The notes: a model not told the origin generated them from the sequence alone. A stretch of 64,000 nt of DNA from Bog-532 sp963830385 (GCA_963830385.1 CAWHMD010000008.1:558001-622000), one strand, 5' to 3'; shown: positions 40,201-49,761, counted from the stretch's first letter. Numbers and translations are program-made.

Positions 40201-41559
40201 ATGTCTCCGTCAATGAGGTCGAAGCTGAGAAGAATCCGCCGCCGGTGGCCCCTGGCGGCCGCCCTGACCGCTGCCACCCTGGTCGCCGCCGCTTGCGGAT
40301 CGGCCTCCGGGAGCGGCAAGGCGGGAGGATCCGGGACGGCGGGCGGGACGTCCGTGACCGCCTGGATCGTCACCACCGGGCCGAGCCCCGCCAACACCAA
40401 GATCAATCAGGCCGTCGCGGACTTCGAGGCCAAGCACCACGGCGACCACATCACCGTCGACTACGTCGAGAACCAGTCCTACAAGCAGAAGATCCAGCTG
40501 GCCATGGGAGCCGGCAACCCGCCGACGATCTTCTGGACCTGGGGCGGCGGCCCGCTCAGGCAGTACATAGATGCGGGCGATGTGCAGCCGCTGGGCAATC
40601 CTGGTTACGCCTCGAGCTTCCTGCCCTCCTCGCTGGGCGCGGTGACCTTCAACGGGAAGCTGTACGGCGTACCGATCGAGGGCACCCAGCCGGTTTACTT
40701 CTTCTACAACAAGAGCGTCTTCAGCAAGGCCGGGCTGTCCGGCTTCCCGTCCACCTGGAGCGGGCTGCTGGCCGATGTGCACACGCTCAAGGCCAAGGGT
40801 TACACCCCCATCTCGCTGGCCGAGGGCGACCAGTGGCCGGGCCTGATGTACCTGGAGTACCTGACCGACCGCATCGGCGGCCCGTCGGTGTTCACCGCGA
40901 TCCAGCAGGGCAAAGCCGGCGCGTGGTCGAACCCTGCGGTCATCGCTGCCCTCACCGACATCCAGGGCCTTGTCCGGGCGGGCGCGTTCCAGAGCGGCTA
41001 CGACTCACTCAAGTTCAGCGGCGGGGGGTCGGACGCTCTGGTCTACAGCGGTAAGGCGGCCATTCAGCTGATGGGCGACTGGGACATCTCCCAGGTACTC
41101 GGCCTGGACAAGAGCTTCGTCACCGGCGGCCAGCTGGGCCTGGCCCCGTTCCCGACGGTCGCGGGCGGCAAGGGCGACCCGGCCGACCTGGCCGGCAACA
41201 CCGCCAGCTACGTTGCCGTCGCCAGTCACGCCACCGCCAAGCAGAAGGCGGTAGCGGAAGCATTCTTCGCCGACGAACTGGCCACCACCGCTTATGCCAA
41301 AGCATCGGTCGGCGCGGGCGAGGTGCCGGTGACCAAGGGCGCATCGCCGATGTTCGCCGGCCAGCAGCTCGCCTCCTACGACCAGACCATCTACTCCTCG
41401 GTGGAGAAGGCGCCGAGCTTCCAGTACTCCTGGGACCAGTCGCTCAGCCCGTCCGAGGCCACGACGATGCTCACCAACCTGGCCCAGGTGTTCGAGCTGT
41501 CACAGACTCCGCAGAAGTTCGCCTCGGTCATGAACAGCGCGCAGGCGGGCGGATCGTGA
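40201..41559 (+). CDS. Extracellular solute-binding lipoprotein of a sugar ABC importer (family 1)
   Basis: A 452-residue binding protein with a lipoprotein signal: Arg-rich start, hydrophobic core, LVAAAC with the lipidated Cys32, then a Ser/Gly linker. The mature part shows family 1 features: VTAWIVTTGPSPANTKINQAV, YKQKIQLAMGAGNPPTIFWTWGGG, LYGVPIEGTQPVYFFYNKSVF and GKAAIQLMGDWDIS. AGGAGG is 5 nt before ATG. It captures a mono- or oligosaccharide outside the membrane for the two permeases downstream. Expression is probably induced through the LacI regulator. Confidence 0.92.
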   Translation: MSPSMRSKLRRIRRRWPLAAALTAATLVAAACGSASGSGKAGGSGTAGGTSVTAWIVTTGPSPANTKINQAVADFEAKHHGDHITVDYVENQSYKQKIQLAMGAGNPPTIFWTWGGGPLRQYIDAGDVQPLGNPGYASSFLPSSLGAVTFNGKLYGVPIEGTQPVYFFYNKSVFSKAGLSGFPSTWSGLLADVHTLKAKGYTPISLAEGDQWPGLMYLEYLTDRIGGPSVFTAIQQGKAGAWSNPAVIAALTDIQGLVRAGAFQSGYDSLKFSGGGSDALVYSGKAAIQLMGDWDISQVLGLDKSFVTGGQLGLAPFPTVAGGKGDPADLAGNTASYVAVASHATAKQKAVAEAFFADELATTAYAKASVGAGEVPVTKGASPMFAGQQLASYDQTIYSSVEKAPSFQYSWDQSLSPSEATTMLTNLAQVFELSQTPQKFASVMNSAQAGGS

Positions 41560-41575
41560 CGGCGGGCCCGGTCGG

Positions 41576-42536
41576 ATGACCACAGATCACCGCACCCGGC
41601 CGGGCCGGCGCCTGGCGCCGGCCCGGCCACCCGGAGGGCTCCCGTCCATCGCGGCTCTGCTCTCGCCGACCTGGTCGGCCTGGCGCCGGCCATGGCCCTG
41701 TTCGGGATCTTCATCCTGGTACCGCTGCTGGGCGCGGTGGTGCTCAGCTTCTTCCGGTGGAACGGACTGGGCAGCCCGCACTGGGCGGCCGGAGCCAACT
41801 GGGTGCAGTTCGTGCACGACCCCATCGCCGGTCAGTCGCTGACTGTCACGGCCAAGGTGGTCGCGCTGAGCTGGGTGGTGCAGACGCCGATCTCGATGGC
41901 CCTGGGCCTGTTCACGGCGGGCCGGCCCGGTACCGGTCGGTCTACGCGACGCTGTACGTGCTGCCGCTGCTGCTGTCGACAGCGGGGATCGCGCTGATGT
42001 GGGAGGCGCTGCTGGATCCCAATTTCGGCGGGGTGGCTGCGCTGGCCCGGTCGGTGCACCTGGAGTTTCTGCGGCAGAACTGGCTGGGAAGTGCGAACCT
42101 CGCCCTGTACGTCATCGTCGCCATCATCTCCTGGCAGTTCATCCCGTTCCACACACTGCTCTACCAGATGGGACGACGGCAGATCCCGGCGGTGCTGTAC
42201 GAGGCGGCGACGCTGGACGGGGCGACCGGATGGCAGCTGTTCTGGCGGGTCACGCTGCCTCAGCTGCGTTACACGATCGCCACCTCGAGCACGCTCATGG
42301 TGGTAGGGGCGCTCACCTATTTCGACATCATCTACATCATGACCAACGGGGGCCCCGGCTACACGACCCGGGTGCTGTCGCTCGACATGTACCAGGCCGC
42401 GTTCCTTCAGAACCAGTTCGGCTACGCCAGCGTGCTGGCCGTGGTGCTGGGTGTGGTCGGCGTCGGGATCGCGCTGGCGCTGGTCCGGTTCACCGGCTTC
42501 GGTTCCATGCGCAGCCAGCAGGAGGGCGCCACGTGA
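41576..42536 (+). pseudogene. Sugar ABC transporter permease (MalF/CebF-like), reading frame broken twice
   Basis: The product is recognisable only by joining three frames: a basic N-terminus from ATG 41576 (LPSIAALL), then MALFGIFILVPLLGAVVLSFFRWNG to SMALGLFTAGRP, then RYRSVYATLYVLPLLLSTAG to the end. The EAA loop YEAATLDGATGWQLFWRVTLPQL is intact. Shifts fall near 41650-41690 and 41915-41935, both in G/C-rich sequence, and each is repaired by one added base. The restored protein (about 320 residues, six helices) is normal. Binding protein and second permease are intact, so sequencing error is likelier than decay. Confidence 0.82.
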
Positions 42537-43444
42537 CCACCTCCCCGGCCGCAACCGCGAACGATCACCGGGCCGCTACCGCGCGGGCCACCACGGTCCC
42601 GGGCCCGCGCCGCCGGGCGGGCCGCCGGTTGCGGCCGGCCGCGGTGGCCGCCTTCGTGCTGGCCACGGTGTGGCTGGTCATCGTGCTGGCCCCGCTGTAC
42701 TACATGGTTCTGGCCAGCCTGCGCAGCCAGGGCAGCTATCTGACCGCGAACCCGTGGGTGCCAGCTGGCGGCCTGACGTTCGCAAACTACGGCACGGTGT
42801 TCACCGCCGGGCTGGGCCGCTACCTGGTCAACAGCATCATCGTCACGGCCGGATGCCTGATCGTCACGCTGCTGTTCTCCCTCGGGACCGCGTTCCGCGT
42901 TGTCCGCAACTCGACCCGCGGGGCGGCCACCTCGTTCCGGGTGCTGCTGATTGGCCTGGCCATCCCGATCCAGGCCATCATCGTCCCGCTGTACCTGCTC
43001 ATCTACAAAGCGCACCTGTACGACACGCTGGCCGCTCTCATCCTGGCCATGAGCGCCGCCGCCATTCCGGTTTCGGTGCTGATCATGGCCAGCTTCCTGC
43101 GTGACATCCCGCAGGAGCTGATCGGCGCGGTGCTGATCGATGGGGGCAGCGAGTGGACGGTCTTCCGGCGGCTGATCTGGCCGCTGGCCCGGCCGGTGCT
43201 GGCCACACTGGCCATCTACGACGGGCTGAACGTATGGAACAACTTCATCCTGCCGCTGGTCCTCACGCAGAGCAGCAGCGTGTCCGTGCTGCCCCTGGGG
43301 CTGACCAAATTTCAGGGGCAGTACGCGATCAACGTGCCGGCGGTGATGGCCGCCGTGCTGCTGTCGGTGCTGCCCTTGGTGATCTTGTTCGTGCTCATGC
43401 GCCGGCAGGTGATGCGCAGCCTGGGCGCGATCGCGGTGCGCTAG
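42533..43444 (+). CDS. Sugar ABC transporter permease (MalG/CebG-like)
   Basis: A 303-residue inner-membrane permease with six helices: AAVAAFVLATVWLVIVLAPLYYMVLASL (TM1), VNSIIVTAGCLIVTLLFSLGTAF, and the EAA motif GAVLIDGGSEWTVFRRLIWPLARP (about 205-228), which contacts the ATPase. GTG 42533 overlaps the preceding permease stop (GTGA). No ATPase gene is in this operon, which points to a shared MsiK-type ATPase elsewhere, as in other actinobacterial CUT1 importers. Confidence 0.92.
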   Translation: MTTSPAATANDHRAATARATTVPGPRRRAGRRLRPAAVAAFVLATVWLVIVLAPLYYMVLASLRSQGSYLTANPWVPAGGLTFANYGTVFTAGLGRYLVNSIIVTAGCLIVTLLFSLGTAFRVVRNSTRGAATSFRVLLIGLAIPIQAIIVPLYLLIYKAHLYDTLAALILAMSAAAIPVSVLIMASFLRDIPQELIGAVLIDGGSEWTVFRRLIWPLARPVLATLAIYDGLNVWNNFILPLVLTQSSSVSVLPLGLTKFQGQYAINVPAVMAAVLLSVLPLVILFVLMRRQVMRSLGAIAVR

Positions 43445-43455
43445 CCAGCGCTGGC
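43444..43455. terminator. Short palindrome between convergent ABC operons
   Basis: GCCAGCGCTGGC, a 12-bp perfect palindrome starting at the last base of the permease gene and 5 nt before the end of the convergent permease gene. It may act as a weak bidirectional terminator; no T-run is present. Confidence 0.35.
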
Positions 43456-43459
43456 GGGG

Positions 43460-44377
43460 CTACCGGGCGATGCCGGTGGCCAGGCGCCAGCCTTTGGCCG
43501 TGCTCGGAGTCTGGGTCAGGCCCCGGCGCCGGCGAAGGGATTCGTTGAGGGTGTTGAACAGGATGTCGACCAGCACGCCGAGGACGAGGATCACGATCAT
43601 GATCGAGATCACGCCGACCATGTCGGTCTGGTCCTGATCGGATACCAGCAGCACGCCGATGGACGCCAGGTTCGGCACGATGACCAGGAGCTCGCCGGCC
43701 AGCAGCCCGTGCCAGGCGAACGCCCAGCCCTGCTTGAGGCCGGCCACGAAGGACGGCAGCGCGGCCGGTATCACCAGGCTGCGGTACAGCTCGATCCGGC
43801 GCAGGCCCATGGTCTTGCCCGCCCGCAGCAGCAGCGGCGGGGTGAAGTCCACCCCGGCGATCAGGCCGTTGGCGATGGACGGGGCGGCGGTGATGATGAC
43901 CATGAACAAGATGGCCGTGGAGTTGTTGCCGAACAGGATGATCGCGAAAGGGATCCAGACCACGGACGGGATCGTCTGCAGCCCGGTGATCAGCGAGCCG
44001 ACCGCGGCCCGGACCGGCGGGACCCGGGCCACGACCAGCCCGACCACGGTGCCGACGACCAGGGCCAGTGCGAATCCTTCCACGGCCTGACGCAGGGTCA
44101 GGCCGATCGCCTTCCACAGCTGGGCGTGCTGCAGCTGGTGCCACAAGTCGGGGAACACCTGGAACGGGCCGGGCAGGACCACGTGCGGCTTCAGGTTCAG
44201 CAGGTAGACGATCTGCCAGATCGCCACGGCCAGGATGATCGCCAGCACCTTCGGCCACGCTGACCGCCAGATCCTGGCGCCCACCTCGCCCGGGCTGGGC
44301 CGGGAGCTGGCCTGGGCCCCCTGCTCGAGGTTGTCCAGGCCAGCGAGGGCGGCGGCGTCCTCGGTCTCAGCTGACAT
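43460..44377 (-). CDS. ABC transporter permease, SsuC/TauC/NrtB type
   Basis: A 305-residue permease with six helices. The EAA-type loop is AGKTMGLRRIELYRSLVIPAALPSFVAGLKQGWAFAWHGLLAGELL, and GLQTIPSVVWIPFAIILFGNNSTAILFMVIITAAPSIANGL is characteristic of the nitrate/sulfonate/taurine class. It is the third gene of a binding protein-ATPase-permease operon, with an 11-bp overlap of its start with the ATPase stop. Substrate: probably an organosulfonate or similar anion. Confidence 0.9.
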   Translation of the reverse strand: MSAETEDAAALAGLDNLEQGAQASSRPSPGEVGARIWRSAWPKVLAIILAVAIWQIVYLLNLKPHVVLPGPFQVFPDLWHQLQHAQLWKAIGLTLRQAVEGFALALVVGTVVGLVVARVPPVRAAVGSLITGLQTIPSVVWIPFAIILFGNNSTAILFMVIITAAPSIANGLIAGVDFTPPLLLRAGKTMGLRRIELYRSLVIPAALPSFVAGLKQGWAFAWHGLLAGELLVIVPNLASIGVLLVSDQDQTDMVGVISIMIVILVLGVLVDILFNTLNESLRRRRGLTQTPSTAKGWRLATGIAR

Positions 44378-45176
44378 GCCGCATCACCTCCTCGTTCAGC
44401 CGGGCCTTGATCTCCAGCGCACGCTCCACCGTTTCGCTGGACTCGATGCCGCGCGGGCGCTCGATCTCCACCGGGTACTCCTCCAGCACGCGGCCGGGCC
44501 GGCTACTGAGCAGCACGACCCGGTCGCCGAGCCGGACCGCCTCGCGCACCTCGTGGGTGACGAACAGGACGCTGAACCCCTGCCGCCGCCAGATGCCCTC
44601 CAGCAGCTCGTGCAGCAGGTCGCGGGTCATCGCGTCCAGCGCGCCGAACGGCTCGTCCATCAGCAGCACGTCGGCGTCCTGGGCCAGCGCGCGGGCCAGT
44701 GCCACCCGCTGCCGCATGCCGCCGGACAGCTCGTGCGGCCGCTTGTCCGCGAACCCGGCCAGGTGCACCGAGTCCAGCAGGTCACGGGCGCGCTGCCGTC
44801 GCTCGGCCCGGCCCACGCCGTTGGCCCGCAGCGGCAGCTCGACGTTCTGGACCGCGGTGAGCCACGGAAACAGAGCGGGCTCCTGGAACATGAACGCGAC
44901 CCGCCGGTCACCGGTGAAAATCGTACCGGCCGTCGGTTCCTCCAGCCCGGCCACCAGCGACAGCAGCGTGCTCTTGCCGCATCCGGACGCCCCGATCAGG
45001 CACACGAATTCACCGGGGGCGACGGACAGCGACACGCCGTCCAGCGCCACCACCTGGGTGCTGCCCTTGCCGAAGGCCTTCGTGACGTTGTCGATCTGGA
45101 CCGCGACGTCGGCCCCGGCTCCGGGCGCCGCCGTCGCCGGTGCGTGCCCGTTGAGCGCGCTCTGGTCCGTGGTCAT
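44367..45176 (-). CDS. ABC transporter ATP-binding protein, SsuB/TauB/NrtD type
   Basis: A 269-residue ATPase. Walker A is GASGCGKST (62-70), the Q-loop FMFQEPALFPWLT, the signature LSGGMRQRVALARAL, Walker B DVLLMDEPFGALD and the H-loop VLFVTHEV. FPWLT after the Q-loop is typical of the sulfonate/nitrate family. It energises the permease encoded by the overlapping downstream gene. Confidence 0.92.
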   Translation of the reverse strand: MTTDQSALNGHAPATAAPGAGADVAVQIDNVTKAFGKGSTQVVALDGVSLSVAPGEFVCLIGASGCGKSTLLSLVAGLEEPTAGTIFTGDRRVAFMFQEPALFPWLTAVQNVELPLRANGVGRAERRQRARDLLDSVHLAGFADKRPHELSGGMRQRVALARALAQDADVLLMDEPFGALDAMTRDLLHELLEGIWRRQGFSVLFVTHEVREAVRLGDRVVLLSSRPGRVLEEYPVEIERPRGIESSETVERALEIKARLNEEVMRHVS

Positions 45177-45185
45177 CTGCTCACC

Positions 45186-46244
45186 TCAGGATTTGACTTG
45201 CGACTCGCCAGCCGCCTGCAGCAACTTGTTGACAGGGCCGAGGTCGAAGATGCCGTTGAGGTCGGTGCTGCTCAGCAGCCCCACGGCCTTCGCCTGCTGG
45301 GCGTCGGTCGCCAGTGACGACGCGTCGGGGTCGTTGGTGAACGTGATCTCCTTGAACGCGTCCGGCAGGATGCTGGACTTGATGCCCTTGCCCGACAGCG
45401 AGGTCAGCTCGGTGTTGGCCGAGGTCTGCGCGTCGCTGGGGCTGGACTTGATGTAGTCCTCAGCCTGGATGTTGGCCTTGAGCAGGTCGTTGACCACGTC
45501 CGGGTGTGCCTTGAGGAAGCTCTGGGTCACGATCAGCAGCGTGGTCACACCGGGCTCGGTGAACAGCACCTTGCCGCCGTCCTTGACCATCTCCACGTCG
45601 TAGGGCGACGGCTCCGAGGCGCCGGCGATCTGCCCGGCCTGGAACTGCAGGACCGCGTTGGAGTTGGGGTTGGTCGGCTTGACCGTGACGTCGCCGCCGC
45701 CGGTCGTGGTGGTCGCCAGGCCGTTTTGCTTCAGCCAGTAGCGGATGGCGACGTCCTGGGTGTTGCCGAGCGACGGGGTGTCCACGGTCTTGCCCTTGAG
45801 CTGGGACGCACTGGTGATACCGGGCTTGACCACGACCGAGGCGCCACCGGTGGCCACGCCGGAGACGATCTTGATGCCGCTGCCGCCGGACTTCAGGAAG
45901 GCGTTGATGGCCGGGTTCGGGCCCACGTAGGCCGCGTCCAGCTGGCCGGCCAGGATGGCCGTGGTCTCCTGGGTACCGCTGTTGTAGACGGTGGTGGAGA
46001 GCTTGTTCTTGCCCAGGTCCTTGGTGAAGTAGCCCTTCTGGAGAGCCACCAGGGCGGGCGCGTGGGTGATGTTGGCCAGCAGGCCGAGGTGGACGGTCAC
46101 CGACGAGGCCGAGGTGCCCGAGCTGCCGGAACCACTGCTACTGCTGCCGGAGCCGGAGGAACCCGACGAAGAACTGCATCCCGCCAGGAGAAGCGCCCCC
46201 GCCACGACCGCGCCGACACCGGCGCTTACTACTGGTCTGCGCAT
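45186..46244 (-). CDS. ABC transporter substrate-binding lipoprotein, SsuA/TauA/NMT1 type
   Basis: A 352-residue lipoprotein: signal peptide, LLLAGC with Cys23, then a Ser/Gly linker of about 25 residues. The mature protein has VHLGLLANITHAPALVALQKGYF, the opening strand of the NMT1/SsuA fold. TTAILAGQLDAAYVGPNPAINAFL and KGKTVDTPSLGNTQDVAIRYWL then mark the anion-binding cleft. First gene of the importer operon. Upstream is TCTAT-N7-ATAGA (46256-46272), which overlaps the likely -10 region and may be an operator. Confidence 0.9.
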   Translation of the reverse strand: MRRPVVSAGVGAVVAGALLLAGCSSSSGSSGSGSSSSGSGSSGTSASSVTVHLGLLANITHAPALVALQKGYFTKDLGKNKLSTTVYNSGTQETTAILAGQLDAAYVGPNPAINAFLKSGGSGIKIVSGVATGGASVVVKPGITSASQLKGKTVDTPSLGNTQDVAIRYWLKQNGLATTTTGGGDVTVKPTNPNSNAVLQFQAGQIAGASEPSPYDVEMVKDGGKVLFTEPGVTTLLIVTQSFLKAHPDVVNDLLKANIQAEDYIKSSPSDAQTSANTELTSLSGKGIKSSILPDAFKEITFTNDPDASSLATDAQQAKAVGLLSSTDLNGIFDLGPVNKLLQAAGESQVKS

Positions 46245-46255
46245 TGGTCTCTTTT

Positions 46256-46272
46256 TCTATCTGGTTTATAGA
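46256..46272. promoter_or_regulatory. TCTAT-N7-ATAGA inverted repeat before the sulfonate-type importer
   Basis: Located 12-28 bp upstream of the binding-protein start in an AT-rich segment. It could be an operator of a sulfur or nitrogen regulator; TATAAA inside it may double as the -10 box on the minus strand. Confidence 0.45.
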
Positions 46273-46409
46273 TAATGCCTGGATAGTACTACACGGGTTT
46301 GAGCGTCAGCCGACTCCGGCAAGCCCGGCGGCACCGGCGTTTGCACGTACGCCGGGCGGCCAGCAAGGAGCGGGGCGACCTACGCCGCGCACTGATCACC
46401 GGACCGGGA

Positions 46410-46772
46410 TCAGGAGCCGTCCTGCTGTTCCAGGCTGATGCCCTGGACCGACTTGAACTGGGACAGGCACTTGGACAGCCGGGCGATGTCGACGTCGGAG
46501 GCCTGGTCGACCCGGAACCGGACGTCGTAGGTGCCGGTGGTCCCGTTGATGCTGGGCGGAATCGTTTCCGGGGTGGCGCCGGGGACCTTGGCGCAGGCGT
46601 CGCGGACCTTGAGCATGGTCGCCTGGGTGGTGCCGTTGGTGAACGTGACCACGGCTTCTTGCTGGCTCATGGCCGCGTCGAACTTGGCACAGCCGGAAAG
46701 CAGCAACGCGGCGGCTCCGAGCGCCGCCGTCGCGGCGGTCCGGACACCGACTACCCGGCGTAGTGCTCGCAT
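46410..46772 (-). CDS. Small secreted lipoprotein of unknown function
   Basis: A 120-residue protein from ATG 46772: signal peptide with LLLSGC (lipidated Cys28), then a mature domain with FDAAMSQQEAVVTFTNGTTQATMLKVRDACAKVPG and TGTYDVRFRVDQASDVDIARLSKCLSQF, an alternating beta/alpha pattern like a small ferredoxin-like fold with two cysteines. TAGGGT lies 7 nt before ATG 46772 on the minus strand (leaderless), which favours it over GTG 46781. No family or partner is recognised. Confidence 0.75.
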   Translation of the reverse strand: MRALRRVVGVRTAATAALGAAALLLSGCAKFDAAMSQQEAVVTFTNGTTQATMLKVRDACAKVPGATPETIPPSINGTTGTYDVRFRVDQASDVDIARLSKCLSQFKSVQGISLEQQDGS

Positions 46773-46864
46773 GGGACTCACCCTATCCGGGCCAGCTCAC
46801 CGGTACGGTAGCCAGCAGACAAACGCGCCACCGCTGAACTACTGAGTAAGGCACGCCAGCCGCT

Positions 46865-47782
46865 ATGCCATCAACGCGCCACATCCTCATCGTCAACGGC
46901 CGCAAGGTGCGGCAGCCGGTGTTCATCATCGGCGCTCCCCACTCGGGCACGCACCTGCTGGCCCAGGCGCTGAAGCGGTCCGACGGCGTGCACCTGACCA
47001 TCGGCCAGTCCAGCGTGCTGCGGGTGATCTACGCGTTCGCGCGACGGCCCTCGATCCACAACGGCCGCGGCGAGGCGGCGGCGTCGGTGCTGCGGGACGC
47101 ATTCGGGCAGGGCTGGCGGATCACCCCGCACGGCTGCCTGGAGTGCGTGCCGGAGTGCCGGGAGGCAGCCGGGCTGCCGCCCGGCTCGGTCGGCCCGTGC
47201 GCCACCGAACGGGGCCTGTCCATCTTCGGGGACGCCAGCCCGGACCTGGCCTACTGCGCGGAGGGGCTCACCGACGCGTTCCCGGACGCGCGGATCGTGC
47301 AGTTCATCCGGGACGGCCGGGACGTGGTCGCGTGCATGCTGCGCGACCAGGCCATCTTGTCCTGGTTCAAGCCCAGCTTCGCCAACCTCGACAGCGAGTT
47401 CCCCAACCCGTTCTTCGGCGTGGAGACCGAGCTGGACCGCGAGCAGTGGCCGGCCCTGTCACTGGCCGGCAAGAGCGCTATGCGCTGGCGGGGCGCGGTC
47501 CGGCTGGCCGCCCGGCTGCGTCACAGCCTGCCCGCCGAGCAGCTCATCACCGTGCGCTACGAGACGCTGCTGGAGCGCCCGGCCGACACCGCGGCGGCCA
47601 TCTCCGCGTTCGTCGGGCTGTCGCTGCCGGCCGCGGCCATCCGTGACCCCCGGCTGCCCGTGCCGATGCGGGCGGGCAGCTGGCGCCGCGCCCTTTCCGC
47701 CGAGCAGGCCGCCGACGTGGAAAAGGTCGCGGGTGAGGAACTGCGCCGGGTCGGCTACGCGCTGTCCGGCGCCGCCCGCTGA
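46865..47782 (+). CDS. Sulfotransferase family protein
   Basis: A 305-residue cytoplasmic enzyme. The PAPS 5'-phosphosulfate loop is VFIIGAPHSGTHLLAQAL (about 19-36), and the 3'-phosphate motif is ARIVQFIRDGRDVVACML. It should transfer sulfate from PAPS to a carbohydrate, lipid or metabolite. Seven cysteines, including the cluster HGCLECVPECREA, are unusual for the family. No acceptor-pathway genes are adjacent. Confidence 0.82.
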   Translation: MPSTRHILIVNGRKVRQPVFIIGAPHSGTHLLAQALKRSDGVHLTIGQSSVLRVIYAFARRPSIHNGRGEAAASVLRDAFGQGWRITPHGCLECVPECREAAGLPPGSVGPCATERGLSIFGDASPDLAYCAEGLTDAFPDARIVQFIRDGRDVVACMLRDQAILSWFKPSFANLDSEFPNPFFGVETELDREQWPALSLAGKSAMRWRGAVRLAARLRHSLPAEQLITVRYETLLERPADTAAAISAFVGLSLPAAAIRDPRLPVPMRAGSWRRALSAEQAADVEKVAGEELRRVGYALSGAAR

Positions 47783-47829
47783 CGCCGGCCCGGATCGGGG
47801 CTCAGGCGGCCGCCCAGACTAAGCAGGCG

Positions 47830-49761
47830 TCAGGCGCCGGGGAGTGCGGCGTCGGGGGTTCGCAGCGCGTGTTCCTGGCCGGCGAACTGGGTGTGGTACA
47901 GCTCGGCGTACAGGCCGCCGGCCGCCAGCAGCTCGGCGTGGGTGCCGCGCTCGGTGACCCGGCCGCTGTCGATGACGAGGATCTGGCCGGCGTCGCGGAT
48001 GGTGGACAGCCGGTGCGCGATGACCAGCGAGGTGCGCCCGGCCAGCGCCGTTTGCAGGGCCCGCTGGACGGCGGCCTCGGACTCCGAATCCAGGTGGGCG
48101 GTGGCCTCGTCCAGGATCACCACCTCCGGCGCCTTGAGCAGCAGCCGGGCCAGCGCGACCCGCTGCTTCTCCCCGCCCGACAGCCGGTAGCCGCGGTCGC
48201 CGACCACGGTGTCCAGCCCTTCCGGCAGCGTCTCGATCAGCTCCCAGATCTGGGCGGCCCGGCAGGCCTCGATGACCTCGGCCTCGGTGGCCGACGGCCG
48301 CGCGTACATCAGGTTGGCCCGCAGCGTGTCGTGGAACAGGTGCGCGTCCTGGGTGACCACGCCCACCGCGTCGTGCAGCGACTGCTGGGTGACGTCGCGC
48401 AGGTCGTGGCCGCCGATCCGCACTGCGCCGGAGTCCGGGTCGTAGAGCCGGGCGGCCAGCGCCGTGATCGTGGTCTTGCCACCCCCAGAGGGGCCGACCA
48501 GGGCGGAGAGCTGGCCGGACGGGACGGTGAAGCTGACCCCGTGCAGCACGTCCCGGTTGCGTTCGCTGTGCTCGGGCACCGGCAGCGCGACCGACTCCAG
48601 CGAGGCCAGCGAGACCTCATCCGCGCTCGGATAGTGGAACGTCACGTCGCTGAATTCGATGTCCGGGGCCTGCCCGTCCGGGCTGGCGGGCGGCAGCTCG
48701 GCCGCGTCCGGCTTGTCCTCGATCAGCGGCTTGAGGTCCAGCACCTCGAACACCCGGTCAAAGCTGACCAGCGCGGTCATCACCGTCACCTGGACGTTGG
48801 ACAGCGAGGTGATCGGCGCGTAGACCCGGCCGAGCAGCGTGGTCAGCGCCACCAGCGTGCCGAGCTGGAAGGCGCCGTGGATGATCAGGCTGCCGCCCAG
48901 CCCGTAGACCACGGCGGTAGCTATCGCGGCCAGCAGGGTCAGGGCGATGAAGAACACCTGGCCGTACATGGCGGTGCTGATGCCGATGTCGCGGACCCGG
49001 GCGGCCCGGTCCGCGAACACCGCTTCTTCCTCGCGGGGACGGCCGAACAGCTTGACCAGCATCGCGCCGGCCACGTTGAACCGCTCGGTCATGGTCGAGC
49101 CCATCTCGGCGTCCAGCTGCATCGACTCCCGGGTGAGCCGCTGCATCCGGCGGCCGACCCGCCGGGCGGGCAGGATGAACAGCGGGATCAGCGCCAGTGT
49201 GATGACGCTGACCAGCCAGGACAGGTAGAACATGGTGATCAGGATGGCGATCAGCGACAGGAAGTTCGCTACCACCGAGGACATCGTGGACGTGATGGCC
49301 TGCTGGGCGCCGATGACGTCGGTGTTGAGCCGGCTGACCAGCGACCCGGTCTGGGCCCGGGTGAAGAACGCGACCGGCTGCCGCTGCACGTGCCGGAACA
49401 CCTGAGTGCGCAGGTCGTAGATGAGGCTCTCGCCGATCCGGGCGGAGAACCACCGGTTGACCACGCCCAGGAAGGCGTCGAACACCGCCACCCCGGCCAC
49501 CGCGGCGGCGATGCCGATCACGATGCCCTGGTTGCGGGCGAGGATGCCCTTGTCGATGACGTCCCGCAACAGCAGCGGGTTGACCACGGTGATGAGCGCG
49601 TCGAGCGCGGTCGTGACCATGAAGACGGCCAGCGCGGCCCGGTACGGGCGCGCGTAACCCCCGATCCGGCGGATGGTCCCCTTTTTCAGCTTCTGGCGGG
49701 TGATCGAGGGGTCCTGCCGGAAGGACCGCATCATCGTCATGCTCGCGCGGGCGTTGTACAC
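47830..49761 (-). CDS. ABC transporter ATP-binding protein/permease (type I exporter half-transporter)
   Basis: A 643-residue fused half-transporter. Six transmembrane helices (about 35-335) are followed by an ATPase domain: Walker A VGPSGGGKTT, signature YRLSGGEKQRVALARLLL, Walker B VVILDEATAHLDSESEAAV and H-loop LVIAHRLST. It would work as a dimer exporting a lipid or drug. Start uncertain: GTG 49761 or ATG 49740 (MTMMRSFRQD). It stands alone; the crotonase gene upstream is in the same direction but 79 bp away. Confidence 0.9.
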   Translation of the reverse strand: MYNARASMTMMRSFRQDPSITRQKLKKGTIRRIGGYARPYRAALAVFMVTTALDALITVVNPLLLRDVIDKGILARNQGIVIGIAAAVAGVAVFDAFLGVVNRWFSARIGESLIYDLRTQVFRHVQRQPVAFFTRAQTGSLVSRLNTDVIGAQQAITSTMSSVVANFLSLIAILITMFYLSWLVSVITLALIPLFILPARRVGRRMQRLTRESMQLDAEMGSTMTERFNVAGAMLVKLFGRPREEEAVFADRAARVRDIGISTAMYGQVFFIALTLLAAIATAVVYGLGGSLIIHGAFQLGTLVALTTLLGRVYAPITSLSNVQVTVMTALVSFDRVFEVLDLKPLIEDKPDAAELPPASPDGQAPDIEFSDVTFHYPSADEVSLASLESVALPVPEHSERNRDVLHGVSFTVPSGQLSALVGPSGGGKTTITALAARLYDPDSGAVRIGGHDLRDVTQQSLHDAVGVVTQDAHLFHDTLRANLMYARPSATEAEVIEACRAAQIWELIETLPEGLDTVVGDRGYRLSGGEKQRVALARLLLKAPEVVILDEATAHLDSESEAAVQRALQTALAGRTSLVIAHRLSTIRDAGQILVIDSGRVTERGTHAELLAAGGLYAELYHTQFAGQEHALRTPDAALPGA

